A stretch of 64,000 bases of DNA from assembly GCF_030296915.1 (NCBI RefSeq), contig NZ_AP028031.1:883001-947000 (forward strand). The letters run 5' to 3'. Made by a program: the position numbers and the translations under genes. The DNA is from Anaerostipes hadrus ATCC 29173 = JCM 17467 (GTDB lineage: Bacteria; Bacillota; Clostridia; Lachnospirales; Lachnospiraceae). The notes under the pieces are model-generated. The model was not told the origin of the DNA. It worked only from the letters and a program-made list of their open reading frames with translations, and searched no databases. The first letter of the stretch is position 1; every line of letters begins with the position of its first letter. Positions 25,129 through 34,055 of this stretch are shown in pieces.

Positions 25129-26901
25129 TCAAAGTGTGAGTGTATGAAGCCATGCAGATTCTTCCTCGTTAAGGTGTGGAGAAAGTGTATCATATACGAA
25201 CTGCTGGTAATCAGTTAACAATTGTTTTTCTTTTTCGTTAAATAAAGAAAGGTCAACACCGTCAAGATCGATCGGTACAAGTGTCAGGGGTTCGAAATGA
25301 AGGAAAGCACCGTATTCATTTTGCTGCCATTTTTTACAGATCAGCATATTTTCTGTACGGATTCCGTATTTTCCAGGAACATAAACACCTGGTTCATCTG
25401 TGATGACCATACCTGGCTGTAGTACTGCGTCAAGATTTTCGGGATTCGATCTCCAACGAAAAGCGTTTGGACCTTCATGAACACCAAGAAAATATCCAAC
25501 ACCATGTCCGGTTCCACAACGATAATCAACGCCATCTTCCCAGAGAGGTTCTCTTGCAAGAATATCAAGATTACTTCCTCTGCAGCCAAACAGGAATTTT
25601 GCATTGGCAAGAGTCAGCATAGATTTTAATACCAGTGTAAAGTATTTCCTTTCTTCCTCTGAAATTGGTCCAAGAATAAAAGTTCTTGTGACATCGGTTG
25701 TACCACCATAATATTGTCCACCGGAATCAATGAGAAGCATACCTTCAGCTTTGACATCGACATCGGATTCTTCAGTGGATTGATAATGCATCATTGCAGC
25801 ATGATCTTTATAAGCACAGATCGTCTCGAAACTAGGGCCCATGTAATCGGGTAGTTTTTTTCTTTCTTCCTCGAGATGGTCAGAGATCATACGTTCTGTC
25901 ATAGGGATTTTTCCGACGTTTTTCTTAAGCCAGTACATAAATTTTGTCATAGCGATCCCATCATTGATATGGCATGCTTTCAAATGATCGATCTGAATGT
26001 CATTTTTTATAGCTTTCATTAGTTCTGTTGGATTCTTATCTTCAATGATCTTGCATTTGAATAAGAGATTATAATGCAGATAGTTTGTAAGATCTGGATT
26101 TAACAAAACAGTTTCATGTTGGTCTTTTAAGAAAGCACTAACTTCTGTGTAATCGAGGATGGAAATGCCGTGTTCCTTAAACCGTTGAAAAGCAACTGCT
26201 GAAATACAATCTTTTCGAAGAAAAAGAAAACATTTGTCTATCGTGATCCATGCATAACTATAAAATAATGGAGTGCATGCAATGTCATCTCCACGCAAGT
26301 TAAAAAGCCATGCAATATCAGGAAGAGAGGATAAGAAAAATGCATTGGCATCAAGTTCTTTCATTTTTTCTCTGACACGTGCCAGTTTTGAATCAGTATG
26401 TTCTCCACTGTATTTGATATCATGACGGTAAATTGTGGATTTTGTGATCGCGGGGCGATCATCTTTGGCCCAGAGTTCTTCTACAAAACGAAGATCAAAA
26501 CGAAAAGATGCACCATGCTGCTTCACTAGTTTTGCGATTTTTTTTCCGTAAGAAGCTGAGATCGTAAAGCCGTTTACCCCAAGTGTATCACCTTCCTGCA
26601 GGTGTTCTTTCAAAAATTCAAGAATCGTAGGAACACTAGAAACCCCTTGTTTCATCAATGTGATATCAGAAGAAATCTGTCCTTCGGCCTGCGTAAAATA
26701 ACGTCCATCAGTCCAAAGCCATCCTTCTTCGCATCCAGCTAGAAAGGTACCAGCAGAACCAGTAAAACCAGAAATGTATTGTCTGCATTTAAAGTAATCA
26801 TCTACGTATTCGGATTGATGTGGATCTTCACTTGGAACAAGATAATAAGAAACCTTTTGGTTTTTCATTTGTTCGCGAAGTTTCATAAAATTTAGATTCA
26901 T
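25129..26901 (-). CDS. Xaa-Pro aminopeptidase (M24B family)
   Basis: 590 aa, the long three-domain form. Two creatinase-like N-terminal domains are followed by the pita-bread metal domain. Metal ligands are visible in LLIDSGGQYYGGTTDVTRTF (two D), GTGHGVGYFLGVHEGP (H), TDEPGVYVPGKYGIRTEN (E) and the final E. It cuts X-Pro bonds of peptides in the cytoplasm. I start at the ATG at 26901, where GGAGG lies 9 bases upstream. A hairpin sits in its leader. Confidence 0.92.
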   Translation of the reverse strand: MNLNFMKLREQMKNQKVSYYLVPSEDPHQSEYVDDYFKCRQYISGFTGSAGTFLAGCEEGWLWTDGRYFTQAEGQISSDITLMKQGVSSVPTILEFLKEHLQEGDTLGVNGFTISASYGKKIAKLVKQHGASFRFDLRFVEELWAKDDRPAITKSTIYRHDIKYSGEHTDSKLARVREKMKELDANAFFLSSLPDIAWLFNLRGDDIACTPLFYSYAWITIDKCFLFLRKDCISAVAFQRFKEHGISILDYTEVSAFLKDQHETVLLNPDLTNYLHYNLLFKCKIIEDKNPTELMKAIKNDIQIDHLKACHINDGIAMTKFMYWLKKNVGKIPMTERMISDHLEEERKKLPDYMGPSFETICAYKDHAAMMHYQSTEESDVDVKAEGMLLIDSGGQYYGGTTDVTRTFILGPISEEERKYFTLVLKSMLTLANAKFLFGCRGSNLDILAREPLWEDGVDYRCGTGHGVGYFLGVHEGPNAFRWRSNPENLDAVLQPGMVITDEPGVYVPGKYGIRTENMLICKKWQQNEYGAFLHFEPLTLVPIDLDGVDLSLFNEKEKQLLTDYQQFVYDTLSPHLNEEESAWLHTLTL

Positions 26902-26931
26902 GTCCAAAAACCTCCATTTTGTCGTATTAAA

Positions 26932-26968
26932 ATCCTGAAAATATATGTTTTATATAGGATTTCAGGAT
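26932..26968 (-). other. Hairpin in the leader of the aminopeptidase gene
   Basis: ATCCTGAAA (26932-26940) pairs with TTTCAGGAT (26960-26968), and an inner ATATA/TATAT pair closes most of the loop. It lies between the minus-strand promoter and the RBS. Role unknown. Confidence 0.5.
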
Positions 26969-26980
26969 CGGTTTATGTTA

Positions 26981-27009
26981 ATTATAGTAGATGAATAGGG
27001 ATTCGTAAA
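26981..27009 (-). promoter_or_regulatory. Promoter of the aminopeptidase gene
   Basis: On the minus strand TTTACG (27004-27009), 17-bp spacer, TATAAT (26981-26986). This is the same -35 and -10 pair as the addB promoter. Confidence 0.7.
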
Positions 27010-27051
27010 GAAAAAGCAAATGTAAAAATATATGGTATTTTGTCAAAAAAG

Positions 27052-27081
27052 TTGAAAAAAATAAAAGAAATACGGTATAAT
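27052..27081 (+). promoter_or_regulatory. Promoter of the PFK gene
   Basis: TTGAAA (27052-27057), 18-bp spacer, TATAAT (27076-27081), 38 bases before the ATG. Confidence 0.65.
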
Positions 27082-27119
27082 CGGGATTGAACAAATATAA
27101 AAGTATAAAGGAGAAACTT

Positions 27120-28340
27120 ATGAAGAATTTACTAGTTGCTCAGTCAGGAGGACCATCTGCAGCAATCAATGCGACGATCACAGGAGTGATCGATGCTGGA
27201 ATTGAGAGTGGACGTGTGGGTCATGTTTATGGTGCTCTGAATGGAATTAAAGGTGTGCTGAACGAGAATTTTGTAAATCTCGATGAAGTATGTGACACAA
27301 AAGAAAAAAGAGATCTATTAGCGATCACACCGGCAGCGGCACTTGGTTCCTGTCGATGGAAACTGGGGAATCCCAAAGAAAATGCAGAAGAATTTGAAGA
27401 GATCATCCGTATTTTAAGAAAGAATGACATAGGATATTTTATATATACTGGTGGAAATGATTCTATGGACACCGTATATAAACTGTCTGTTTACTGTGAA
27501 GAACATAATATTGATGACATTAAGGTAATGGGAGCTCCAAAGACGATCGATAATGATCTTGGAGAGACTGACCATTGCCCTGGATTTGGTTCTGCAGCCA
27601 AATTTATCGCGACTGCGTTTACCGAGATTGCGTGTGATTGCTTTGTTTATGATGTCCCATCCGTAACGATCGTAGAAGTTATGGGAAGAAATGCAGGATG
27701 GTTGACTGCCGCATCTGCACTTGCAAGGATCGAAGGGCGAAAAGTTCCTCAGTTGATCTATCTTTGTGAGAAAGCATTCGATGAAGATCGATTTATTGAA
27801 GATGTAAATGAAGCATTAAAAAAAGAAAATAACATCATCATTGCAGTAAGTGAAGGTGTAAAAACTGCTGACGGAAATTACGTTGGAGAAGAAACAAAAT
27901 CAGGAAAAGAAGATGTATTTGGACATAAATATCTTTCTGGTGTTGGTAAATATCTGGAAGGACTGGTAGGAGAGAAGATCGGATGTAAAGTCAGATCTGT
28001 AGAATTAAACATCCTTCAGAGATGTGCTGGATATATGTTAAGTGAGACTGATATCATGGAATCAAGAAATCTTGGAGCATTTGCAGCTGTCAGTGCGATT
28101 CGCGGAAAGAGTGGAAAAATGTCTGCAGTGCGAAGAATTTCAGATGATCCATATCAGGTAGAAATCGTACTTTCTGATCTGTCAAAGATTGCGAATTATG
28201 AAAAGAAAGTTCCGATGGAATGGATCAATGAAGAAGGGAATGATATTAAAGACGAATTACTGACATATTTAAAACCGTTGATCCAAGGTGAAGTACAGAT
28301 TCCATATGAAAATGGAATTCCAAAACGATTTATTTTATAA
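27120..28340 (+). CDS. pfp: Diphosphate-dependent 6-phosphofructokinase
   Basis: 406 aa phosphofructokinase fold (ATP-type enzymes are about 320 aa). The phosphoryl-donor loop reads TGGNDSMDT, and the catalytic loop is PKTIDNDLGETDHCPGFGSA. A lysine after the proline, where ATP enzymes have glycine, marks pyrophosphate-using members. MGRNAGWLTAASAL is the fructose-6-phosphate site. It phosphorylates fructose-6-phosphate reversibly with PPi. The ATG at 27120 has AAGGAG upstream, and an earlier ATG at 27087 lies at the transcription start. Confidence 0.88.
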   Translation: MKNLLVAQSGGPSAAINATITGVIDAGIESGRVGHVYGALNGIKGVLNENFVNLDEVCDTKEKRDLLAITPAAALGSCRWKLGNPKENAEEFEEIIRILRKNDIGYFIYTGGNDSMDTVYKLSVYCEEHNIDDIKVMGAPKTIDNDLGETDHCPGFGSAAKFIATAFTEIACDCFVYDVPSVTIVEVMGRNAGWLTAASALARIEGRKVPQLIYLCEKAFDEDRFIEDVNEALKKENNIIIAVSEGVKTADGNYVGEETKSGKEDVFGHKYLSGVGKYLEGLVGEKIGCKVRSVELNILQRCAGYMLSETDIMESRNLGAFAAVSAIRGKSGKMSAVRRISDDPYQVEIVLSDLSKIANYEKKVPMEWINEEGNDIKDELLTYLKPLIQGEVQIPYENGIPKRFIL

Positions 28341-28346
28341 AAGACA

Positions 28347-28377
28347 AGAAAGAATCCTGCGGTGCAGGATTCTTTCT
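28347..28377. terminator. Bidirectional terminator
   Basis: A 14-bp perfect stem AGAAAGAATCCTGC with loop GGT, complement 28364-28377. It is shared by the PFK gene and the reverse membrane gene ending at 28376. The core equals that of the terminator at 18526. Confidence 0.88.
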
Positions 28378-29245
28378 ATTTAAGTTCATATGGAATGTCA
28401 GGTCTTTTGTTTCTTGGTTTTACAGGCTTTTTTGACGATTGTGAGATGAAATAATGATTGATCTCTGCACCGATAAAAAGCATCATCATACAAAAATACA
28501 ACCAGAACAAAGTTAACAAGATACTGGTCAATCCTCCGTACATAGTACTAAAGAAAGAAAAATTATCAAAATACATTGAAAAGAAAAATGATAATACAAA
28601 CCATGCAGCAGAACTAAAAAATGCTCCAGGAAGGATCTGCTTTGTTTTGAAATTTTCACTCGGTAAAAAACGATACATAATGATAAAAACGACCATAAAT
28701 GTAAAAAATGCAAGGAAAAAACGGATCGTTGCAAAAAATACATGTTTATTCTCGAGGACTGGTTCAAAGCGATATAACTGAATGAGCAGGGAATTACCAA
28801 ATAATAAAAGAATCAGACCGAATAATACTGCGATCGCGAAAAGTCCAATATAAATACTTGAGATAAAACGCAAAACAAAATAGTTTCTCTTTTCAGGAAT
28901 TTCATGAATCGTATTAAGTCCAGTCATCAAGGATAAGATCCCTTTGGATGCAGACCACAATAATGTAAGAATTGTGATCGACATATACGTAGTAGTAAGT
29001 TTTCCGTTTAAAGATCGGATGATCGGGACTACCATACCACTGTACTTTGGTGGAAGATAGGTGCGTACCAGTTCGATCATATCATTCGGTGTGATAGGAA
29101 AATATCTTGTAAGACTAAGCAATACGATCATAAATGGAAAAAATGATAGGATCGTAAAGAATGCAGCCTGCGCAGAAAACGCTGTAACGTGGTCTTTCTG
29201 AGCTTTATCGATGACGGATCCAATCATAGAAATTAATTTTAACAT
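28376..29245 (-). CDS. YihY/BrkB-family membrane protein
   Basis: 289 aa with about six membrane segments. It begins with a short cytoplasmic helix and AFSAQAAFFTILSFFPFMIVLLSL, the family's best-kept stretch. LLWSASKGILSLMTGLNTIHE and LLTLFWLYFCMMMLFIGAEINHYF follow at the usual places. The family was once called ribonuclease BN, wrongly; its transport role is unproven. The last 25 residues are basic. AAGAGGTATG lies before the ATG. Confidence 0.85.
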   Translation of the reverse strand: MLKLISMIGSVIDKAQKDHVTAFSAQAAFFTILSFFPFMIVLLSLTRYFPITPNDMIELVRTYLPPKYSGMVVPIIRSLNGKLTTTYMSITILTLLWSASKGILSLMTGLNTIHEIPEKRNYFVLRFISSIYIGLFAIAVLFGLILLLFGNSLLIQLYRFEPVLENKHVFFATIRFFLAFFTFMVVFIIMYRFLPSENFKTKQILPGAFFSSAAWFVLSFFFSMYFDNFSFFSTMYGGLTSILLTLFWLYFCMMMLFIGAEINHYFISQSSKKPVKPRNKRPDIPYELK

Positions 29246-29471
29246 AATATCATACCTCTTAATTGATACCTCATAATATCATAATTTGATTGATTATACA
29301 AGCATTCTAAAAGCAAAGGAATTGCGCCAAAAGAGAAAAAATATCTAAAACAGACAAAAAGACCTATTGCATAGTAAAGAAAATTGTGATATAGTTCCTA
29401 ACGGAGTCAAAAAAGAATTATAATTATTTAAAAAAAATAAATAAATTATAAAATAATTCTTAAATATTCTA

Positions 29472-29500
29472 TTGACAAAGTGAAGATACCTTGTTAAAAT
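29472..29500 (+). promoter_or_regulatory. Promoter of the antiterminator–manXYZ operon
   Basis: TTGACA (29472-29477), 17-bp spacer, TAAAAT (29495-29500). It starts the transcript that carries the first RAT. Bases 29246-29471 are A/T rich with nothing else recognisable. Confidence 0.8.
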
Positions 29501-29531
29501 GTAGACATAAGTTAACAGGAGATTACGAGGA

Positions 29532-29611
29532 GGATTGTTACTGGTAGTGCAGGCTAAACCAACTTATTGAATTTCACAGAAGGGAAGTTTATAAGTGAGG
29601 TTTATTTTTTT
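29532..29611 (+). promoter_or_regulatory. RAT antiterminator 1 overlapping a terminator
   Basis: The 29-base ribonucleic antiterminator (29532-29560) begins GGATTGTTACTG and ends GCAGGCTAAACC, the form bound by BglG/LicT-type proteins. Its last bases pair with the TAAGTGAGGTTTA region (29592-29604) to make a terminator followed by a T run. When the antiterminator protein binds RAT, the terminator cannot form. Confidence 0.88.
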
Positions 29612-29661
29612 GTGAATGCGCAACAGGAAGTCTTTTCGTTAGAGAAGTATGAGGTAAAGTT

Positions 29662-30492
29662 GTGCAGATTACAAAAATTGTAAATAATAACATTGTAATT
29701 TCAGAGGACAAGAATCATAAAGAAGTTGTACTGATGGGAAAGGGCCTTGGCTTTCAAAAGCACAAGGGAGATGAGATTAAGTTGAGTCAGATTGAGAAGA
29801 CTTATGTCATGAAAGATCATGGTATGACACAGCGTTTTCAGGAGATGTTAACTGATATTCCGATCGAGAGAGTGAAGATTTGTAATAAGATCATTCAGTA
29901 TGCGAAGGATACATTACAGAAGAATATTAATGATAATATATATGTTTCACTTACAGACCACATCAATTTTGCGATTGAGAGAGTTGAGATGGGAGTACCA
30001 TTCCAGAATCCATTTTTATGGGAGATCAAGAAGTTTTATTATCAGGAATATCTGATCGGGAAAGTAGCGATCGGTATGATAGAGAAAGAACTGAAGGTTA
30101 CGCTTCCACAGGATGAAGCAGCGTTCATTGCATTGCATATTGTGAATGCGGAACTTGATCTGGACATGACAGAGATGGTTTCTATGACGAAGCTTGTGAA
30201 TGATATTTTGAAGATCGTGGATAAACATTTTGGAGAGCAGATTGATAAGGAGTCTGTTTTCTATGAGAGATTTATCACGCATCTGAAGTTCTTTGCACAA
30301 AGAGTTTATATTGGCAAAGAAGTGAAAAGTGATGATACAGAATTCCAGGAGATCATAAGGAATAAGTATCACGAATGTATTGAATGCGTAGATGAGATCA
30401 AAGACTACGTGAAGAAGACTTGCAATCATGATATTACAGATGAAGAACTTATGTATTTAACCGTACATATCAAGCGAGTTACGACAAGATAA
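29662..30492 (+). CDS. BglG/LicT-family transcription antiterminator
   Basis: 276 aa. Residues 1-55 are the CAT RNA-binding domain (MQITKIVNNNIVISEDKNHK, then GKGLGFQKHKGDEI). Two PTS regulation domains follow (about 65-170 and 175-276), with the histidines in TDHINFAIER, AAFIALHIVNAE, FITHLKFFAQR and YLTVHIKRV that PTS proteins phosphorylate. It controls its own transcript through RAT 1 and manXYZ through RAT 2. The start is GTG with GAGGT upstream. It is probably switched by the mannose-type or glucose-type PTS nearby. Confidence 0.92.
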   Translation: MQITKIVNNNIVISEDKNHKEVVLMGKGLGFQKHKGDEIKLSQIEKTYVMKDHGMTQRFQEMLTDIPIERVKICNKIIQYAKDTLQKNINDNIYVSLTDHINFAIERVEMGVPFQNPFLWEIKKFYYQEYLIGKVAIGMIEKELKVTLPQDEAAFIALHIVNAELDLDMTEMVSMTKLVNDILKIVDKHFGEQIDKESVFYERFITHLKFFAQRVYIGKEVKSDDTEFQEIIRNKYHECIECVDEIKDYVKKTCNHDITDEELMYLTVHIKRVTTR

Positions 30493-30511
30493 AAGTTTAT
30501 ATTGTTGATCA

Positions 30512-30647
30512 GGATTGTTACTGGTAATGCAGGCTAAACTTGATTTGAATCATGGATTTTCCAGAGAGTCCAGGTTTCTTTGTGAAAGTATTTTTGCAGG
30601 GGAATTTGGATGGTGGAGATTTACAGGTTTGAATCAGGTTTTTTTAT
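30512..30647 (+). promoter_or_regulatory. RAT antiterminator 2 and terminator before manX
   Basis: A second RAT (30512-30540) differs from RAT 1 at only two bases. AAACTTGATT (30536-30545) pairs with AATCAGGTTT (30632-30641), which is followed by a T run. Read-through into manXYZ therefore needs the antiterminator twice. Confidence 0.85.
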
Positions 30648-30716
30648 TTATAAGAATTTTCTTATAATATATATAATTAATTAGCTTATGAAAATATAGA
30701 AAAGGAGGAATAAAAA

Positions 30717-31700
30717 ATGGTAGGAATTATTCTTGCTACACATGGTGATTTCGCCAAGGGTATCTTACAGTCCGGGTCCATGATTTTTGGTGACCAGCCA
30801 AATGTTGCGGCTTGTACATTACAGCCAAGTATGGGACCAGAAGACATCAAAAAACAGATGGAAGATGCCATTGCCGGATTCGAAAACCAGGATGAAGTGC
30901 TGATTATGGTTGATTTATGGGGTGGAACTCCATTTAATCAGGCTAACGGATTAATTGCCGGACATGAGGATAAATGGGCAATCGTTGCTGGATTAAATCT
31001 TCCAATGTTGATCGATGCATACGCATCTCGTATGATGATGGACACAGCACATGAAGTTGCAGCTCAGATTTCCGGAAGTGGAAAAGAAGGTGTGAGAATC
31101 TATCCAGAATCTCTAGAACCTAAGAAAGAAGAAGCTGCACCAGCTGCTGTGGCAGCACCTCAGGGAGCAATCCCAGAAGGAACAGTACTTGGAGACGGTC
31201 ACATCAAGATCGGTCTTACTCGTATCGACACACGTTTATTACATGGACAGGTGGCTACAACATGGACAAAGATGGTAAATCCAGACCGTATCATTGTTGT
31301 ATCTGATGCCGTATCAAAAGATGATCTTCGTAAGAGAATGATCATTGAGGCAGCACCTCCAGGAGTAAAAGCACACGTTATCCCAATCTGGAAGATGATC
31401 GAAGTATCAAAAGATCCAAGATTTGGTGAGACAAAAGCAATGCTTCTGTTTGAAACACCTCAGGATGTATTAAAAGCAATCGAAGGTGGAGTTGACATCA
31501 AAGAGGTTAACTTAGGATCACTTGCACATTCAACAGGTAAAGTAGTAGTAACAAAAGCTGTTGCGATGGGTAAAGAAGATGTAGAAACTTTCGAGAAACT
31601 GATCGACAAAGGTGTTACATTTAATGTACGTAAAGTACCAAGCGATTCTCCAGAAAACATGGGTGAAATGCTTAAGAAAGCGAAAGCAGAACTTAAATAA
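30717..31700 (+). CDS. manX: PTS mannose-type EIIAB
   Basis: 327 aa. EIIA at residues 1-130 with His9 in ATHGDFAKGI as the phosphorylation site and MVDLWGGTPFNQAN. An Ala/Pro hinge covers about 135-160. EIIB at 161-327 has the second histidine (His176) in RIDTRLLHGQVATTW. It passes phosphate from HPr to a hexose entering through ManYZ. AAAGGAGG lies before the ATG. manY follows after 32 bases. Confidence 0.94.
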   Translation: MVGIILATHGDFAKGILQSGSMIFGDQPNVAACTLQPSMGPEDIKKQMEDAIAGFENQDEVLIMVDLWGGTPFNQANGLIAGHEDKWAIVAGLNLPMLIDAYASRMMMDTAHEVAAQISGSGKEGVRIYPESLEPKKEEAAPAAVAAPQGAIPEGTVLGDGHIKIGLTRIDTRLLHGQVATTWTKMVNPDRIIVVSDAVSKDDLRKRMIIEAAPPGVKAHVIPIWKMIEVSKDPRFGETKAMLLFETPQDVLKAIEGGVDIKEVNLGSLAHSTGKVVVTKAVAMGKEDVETFEKLIDKGVTFNVRKVPSDSPENMGEMLKKAKAELK

Positions 31701-31732
31701 TCAATTTAGAAAAATATATAGGAGGAATTATC

Positions 31733-32530
31733 ATGTCAGTTATTTCAATGGTATTAGTTGTTATCGTTGCATTCCTGGCTGGTATGGAAGGTGTTTTGGA
31801 TGAATTCCAGTTCCATCAGCCATTAGTAGCTTGTACATTAATCGGACTTGTAACCGGACAGCTTGTTCCTTGCATCATCCTTGGAGGTAGTCTTCAGATG
31901 ATCGCTTTAGGATGGGCTAACATCGGTGCAGCCGTTGCCCCAGATGCTGCATTAGCAGCCGTTGCATCTGCAATCATTCTTGTTCAGGGTGGACAGGGAA
32001 GAGCTGGTGTTGATACTGCCATCGCAGTAGCAATCCCATTAGCAGTAGCAGGATTATTCTTAACAATGATCGTTCGTACACTTTCCGTTATCTGTGTTCA
32101 TCAGATGGATGCAGCTGCTGCAAAAGGTAGCTTCAAAGGTGTAGAAGCATGGCATATCATTGCAGTTTGTTTACAGGGTATCCGTATCGCGATCCCAGCA
32201 GCAGCATTACTTGCAATTCCATCATCTGCCGTAGCTGCAGCATTAAATAGTATGCCAGCATGGTTAACAGATGGTATGTCCATCGGTGGTGGTATGGTCG
32301 TAGCCGTAGGTTACGCAATGGTTATCAACATGATGGCTACAAAAGAAGTATGGCCTTTCTTCGCAATTGGTTTCTGTCTGGCTGCTGTTTCAGACTTAAC
32401 ACTGATCGCATTAGGTGTTATCGCTGTATCTATGGCACTGATTTACCTGAAACTGTCTGAGAATGCAGGATCTGGTAACGGTGGAAGCAATACTGGTGAC
32501 CCATTAGGCGATATTTTAAATGATTATTGA
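31733..32530 (+). CDS. manY: PTS mannose-type EIIC
   Basis: 265 aa integral membrane protein. Family marks are FLAGMEGVLDEFQFHQPLVACTLIGLVTGQ and GGSLQMIALGWANIGAAVAPDAALA. It forms the sugar channel with ManZ. The C-terminus is glycine/asparagine rich. AGGAGG precedes the ATG. Confidence 0.94.
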   Translation: MSVISMVLVVIVAFLAGMEGVLDEFQFHQPLVACTLIGLVTGQLVPCIILGGSLQMIALGWANIGAAVAPDAALAAVASAIILVQGGQGRAGVDTAIAVAIPLAVAGLFLTMIVRTLSVICVHQMDAAAAKGSFKGVEAWHIIAVCLQGIRIAIPAAALLAIPSSAVAAALNSMPAWLTDGMSIGGGMVVAVGYAMVINMMATKEVWPFFAIGFCLAAVSDLTLIALGVIAVSMALIYLKLSENAGSGNGGSNTGDPLGDILNDY

Positions 32531-32550
32531 TTAAGAAGGAGGTAAGAAAA

Positions 32551-33465
32551 ATGGCAGAGAAAAAAGTTCAATTAAGTAAAAAAGATAGATTGTCTGTAGC
32601 ATTACGTTCTACTTTCCTTCAGGGTTCTTGGAACTATGAACGTATGCAGAATGGTGGTTGGTGTTTCGCAATGATCCCAGCTATCAAGAAATTATATACA
32701 ACAAAAGAAGATCAGATCGCAGCATTAAAACGTCATCTGGAATTCTTCAATACACATCCATATGTTGCATCTCCAGTTATCGGTGTTACACTGGCTCTGG
32801 AAGAAGATAAAGCAAATGGTGCACCTGTAGAAGACAGTGCGATCCAAGGTGTTAAAGTCGGAATGATGGGACCTTTAGCTGGTGTTGGTGATCCAGTATT
32901 CTGGTTCACAGCAAGACCTATCCTTGGAGCTTTAGGAGCTTCCCTTGCAATGGGTGGAAGTATCCTTGGACCAATCTTATTCTTCGTATTATGGAATGTA
33001 ATTCGTTGGGCATTCATGTGGTATACACAGGAATTTGGTTACAATGTAGGAACAAAGATCACAGAAGACTTATCAGGTGGATTACTTCAGAAAGTAACAA
33101 AAGGAGCATCTATCCTTGGTATGTTCGTCCTTGGTGCCTTGATCGAACGTTGGGTAAGTATCAACTTTACACCTGTAGTATCTAAGGTTACATTAAGTAA
33201 AGGAGCTTACATCGATTGGGCTAAACTTCCAGCAGGAGCAGAAGGAATCAAAACAGCATTAACACAGCAGGCATCCGGTATGGCACTTGATCCAACAAAA
33301 GTTACAACTCTTCAGGATAACTTAAACTCATTGATTCCTGGATTTGTACCATTACTGCTAACACTGTTATGCATGTGGTTATTAAAGAAAAACGTTTCTC
33401 CAATCATCATCATCATCGCATTATTTATTATTGGTATTGGTGGACACGTTATCGGATTATTATAA
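32551..33465 (+). CDS. manZ: PTS mannose-type EIID
   Basis: 304 aa. It opens with a soluble part (LRSTFLQGSWNYERMQNGGW, CFAMIPAIKKLY, and RHLEFFNTHPYVASPVIGVT), which is the EIID signature. The membrane part contains MGPLAGVGDPVFWFTARPIL. I chose the ATG at 32551 behind AAGGAGG, rather than an ATG at 32527 that overlaps manY. A strong terminator follows. Confidence 0.95.
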   Translation: MAEKKVQLSKKDRLSVALRSTFLQGSWNYERMQNGGWCFAMIPAIKKLYTTKEDQIAALKRHLEFFNTHPYVASPVIGVTLALEEDKANGAPVEDSAIQGVKVGMMGPLAGVGDPVFWFTARPILGALGASLAMGGSILGPILFFVLWNVIRWAFMWYTQEFGYNVGTKITEDLSGGLLQKVTKGASILGMFVLGALIERWVSINFTPVVSKVTLSKGAYIDWAKLPAGAEGIKTALTQQASGMALDPTKVTTLQDNLNSLIPGFVPLLLTLLCMWLLKKNVSPIIIIIALFIIGIGGHVIGLL

Positions 33466-33486
33466 GAGATGATCTAGCACATATAC

Positions 33487-33512
33487 AAAAGGCCCGGAAG
33501 TCCGGGCTTTTT
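33487..33512 (+). terminator. Terminator of manXYZ
   Basis: GCCCGG-AAGT-CCGGGC (33492-33507) with A/T extensions and a TTTTT tail. Confidence 0.88.
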
Positions 33513-33632
33513 GCTTATATAAGAAGAATATAAAAAATATATCGGTAAGAATGAACGAAAAGTCATCTTGTATAAGCAAAGAAAATTGTATAGAATAAAT
33601 AAAGAAGAACCTACAGAATCGGAGGAAAGCTT

Positions 33633-34019
33633 ATGGCACAATCAATTAATACAAGAGTTGATGTTGTTGTGGAAGCAACATCGTATCAGGGACTTACAAA
33701 CTATGGAAAGATCATGGTTGGAGACAAAGGATTTGAATTCTTTAATACAAGAAATGTCAATGATTATATTCAGATTCCATGGGAAGAAGTTGATTATGTG
33801 ATCGCATCTGTGATGTTTAAAGGAAAGAAAATCCCACGTTATGCGATCCAGACAAAGAAAAATGGAACATTTTCATTTGCATCAAAAGAACCTAAGAAAG
33901 TGTTACGTGCAATCAATCAGTATATACCATCCGAACGTCTGGTGCGTTCTCTAAGCTTTTTTGATGTGTTGAAACGTAATTTTATACCATCAAAGAAGAA
34001 TGCGAAAATCAAGAAATAA
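33633..34019 (+). CDS. manO: DUF956 family protein (ManO)
   Basis: 128 aa cytoplasmic protein. The DUF956 pattern is clear: MAQSINTRVDVVVEATSYQG, GDKGFEFFNTRNVNDYIQIP and WEEVDYVIASVMFKGKKIPR. The family sits next to manXYZ in many Firmicutes and is proposed to modulate mannose PTS expression; its mechanism is not settled. GGAGG lies before the ATG. It has its own unit after the manXYZ terminator and is followed by manA. Confidence 0.85.
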   Translation: MAQSINTRVDVVVEATSYQGLTNYGKIMVGDKGFEFFNTRNVNDYIQIPWEEVDYVIASVMFKGKKIPRYAIQTKKNGTFSFASKEPKKVLRAINQYIPSERLVRSLSFFDVLKRNFIPSKKNAKIKK

Positions 34020-34055
34020 ATGTAGTTTTAGAGTTGAAAGGTGAAGAAGGTAGCT

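Noticed and set aside
26916..26926. Spo0A box near TTTTGTCGTA upstream of the aminopeptidase gene
   Set aside because: It differs from TGTCGAA at key positions and lies downstream of the promoter, beside the RBS.
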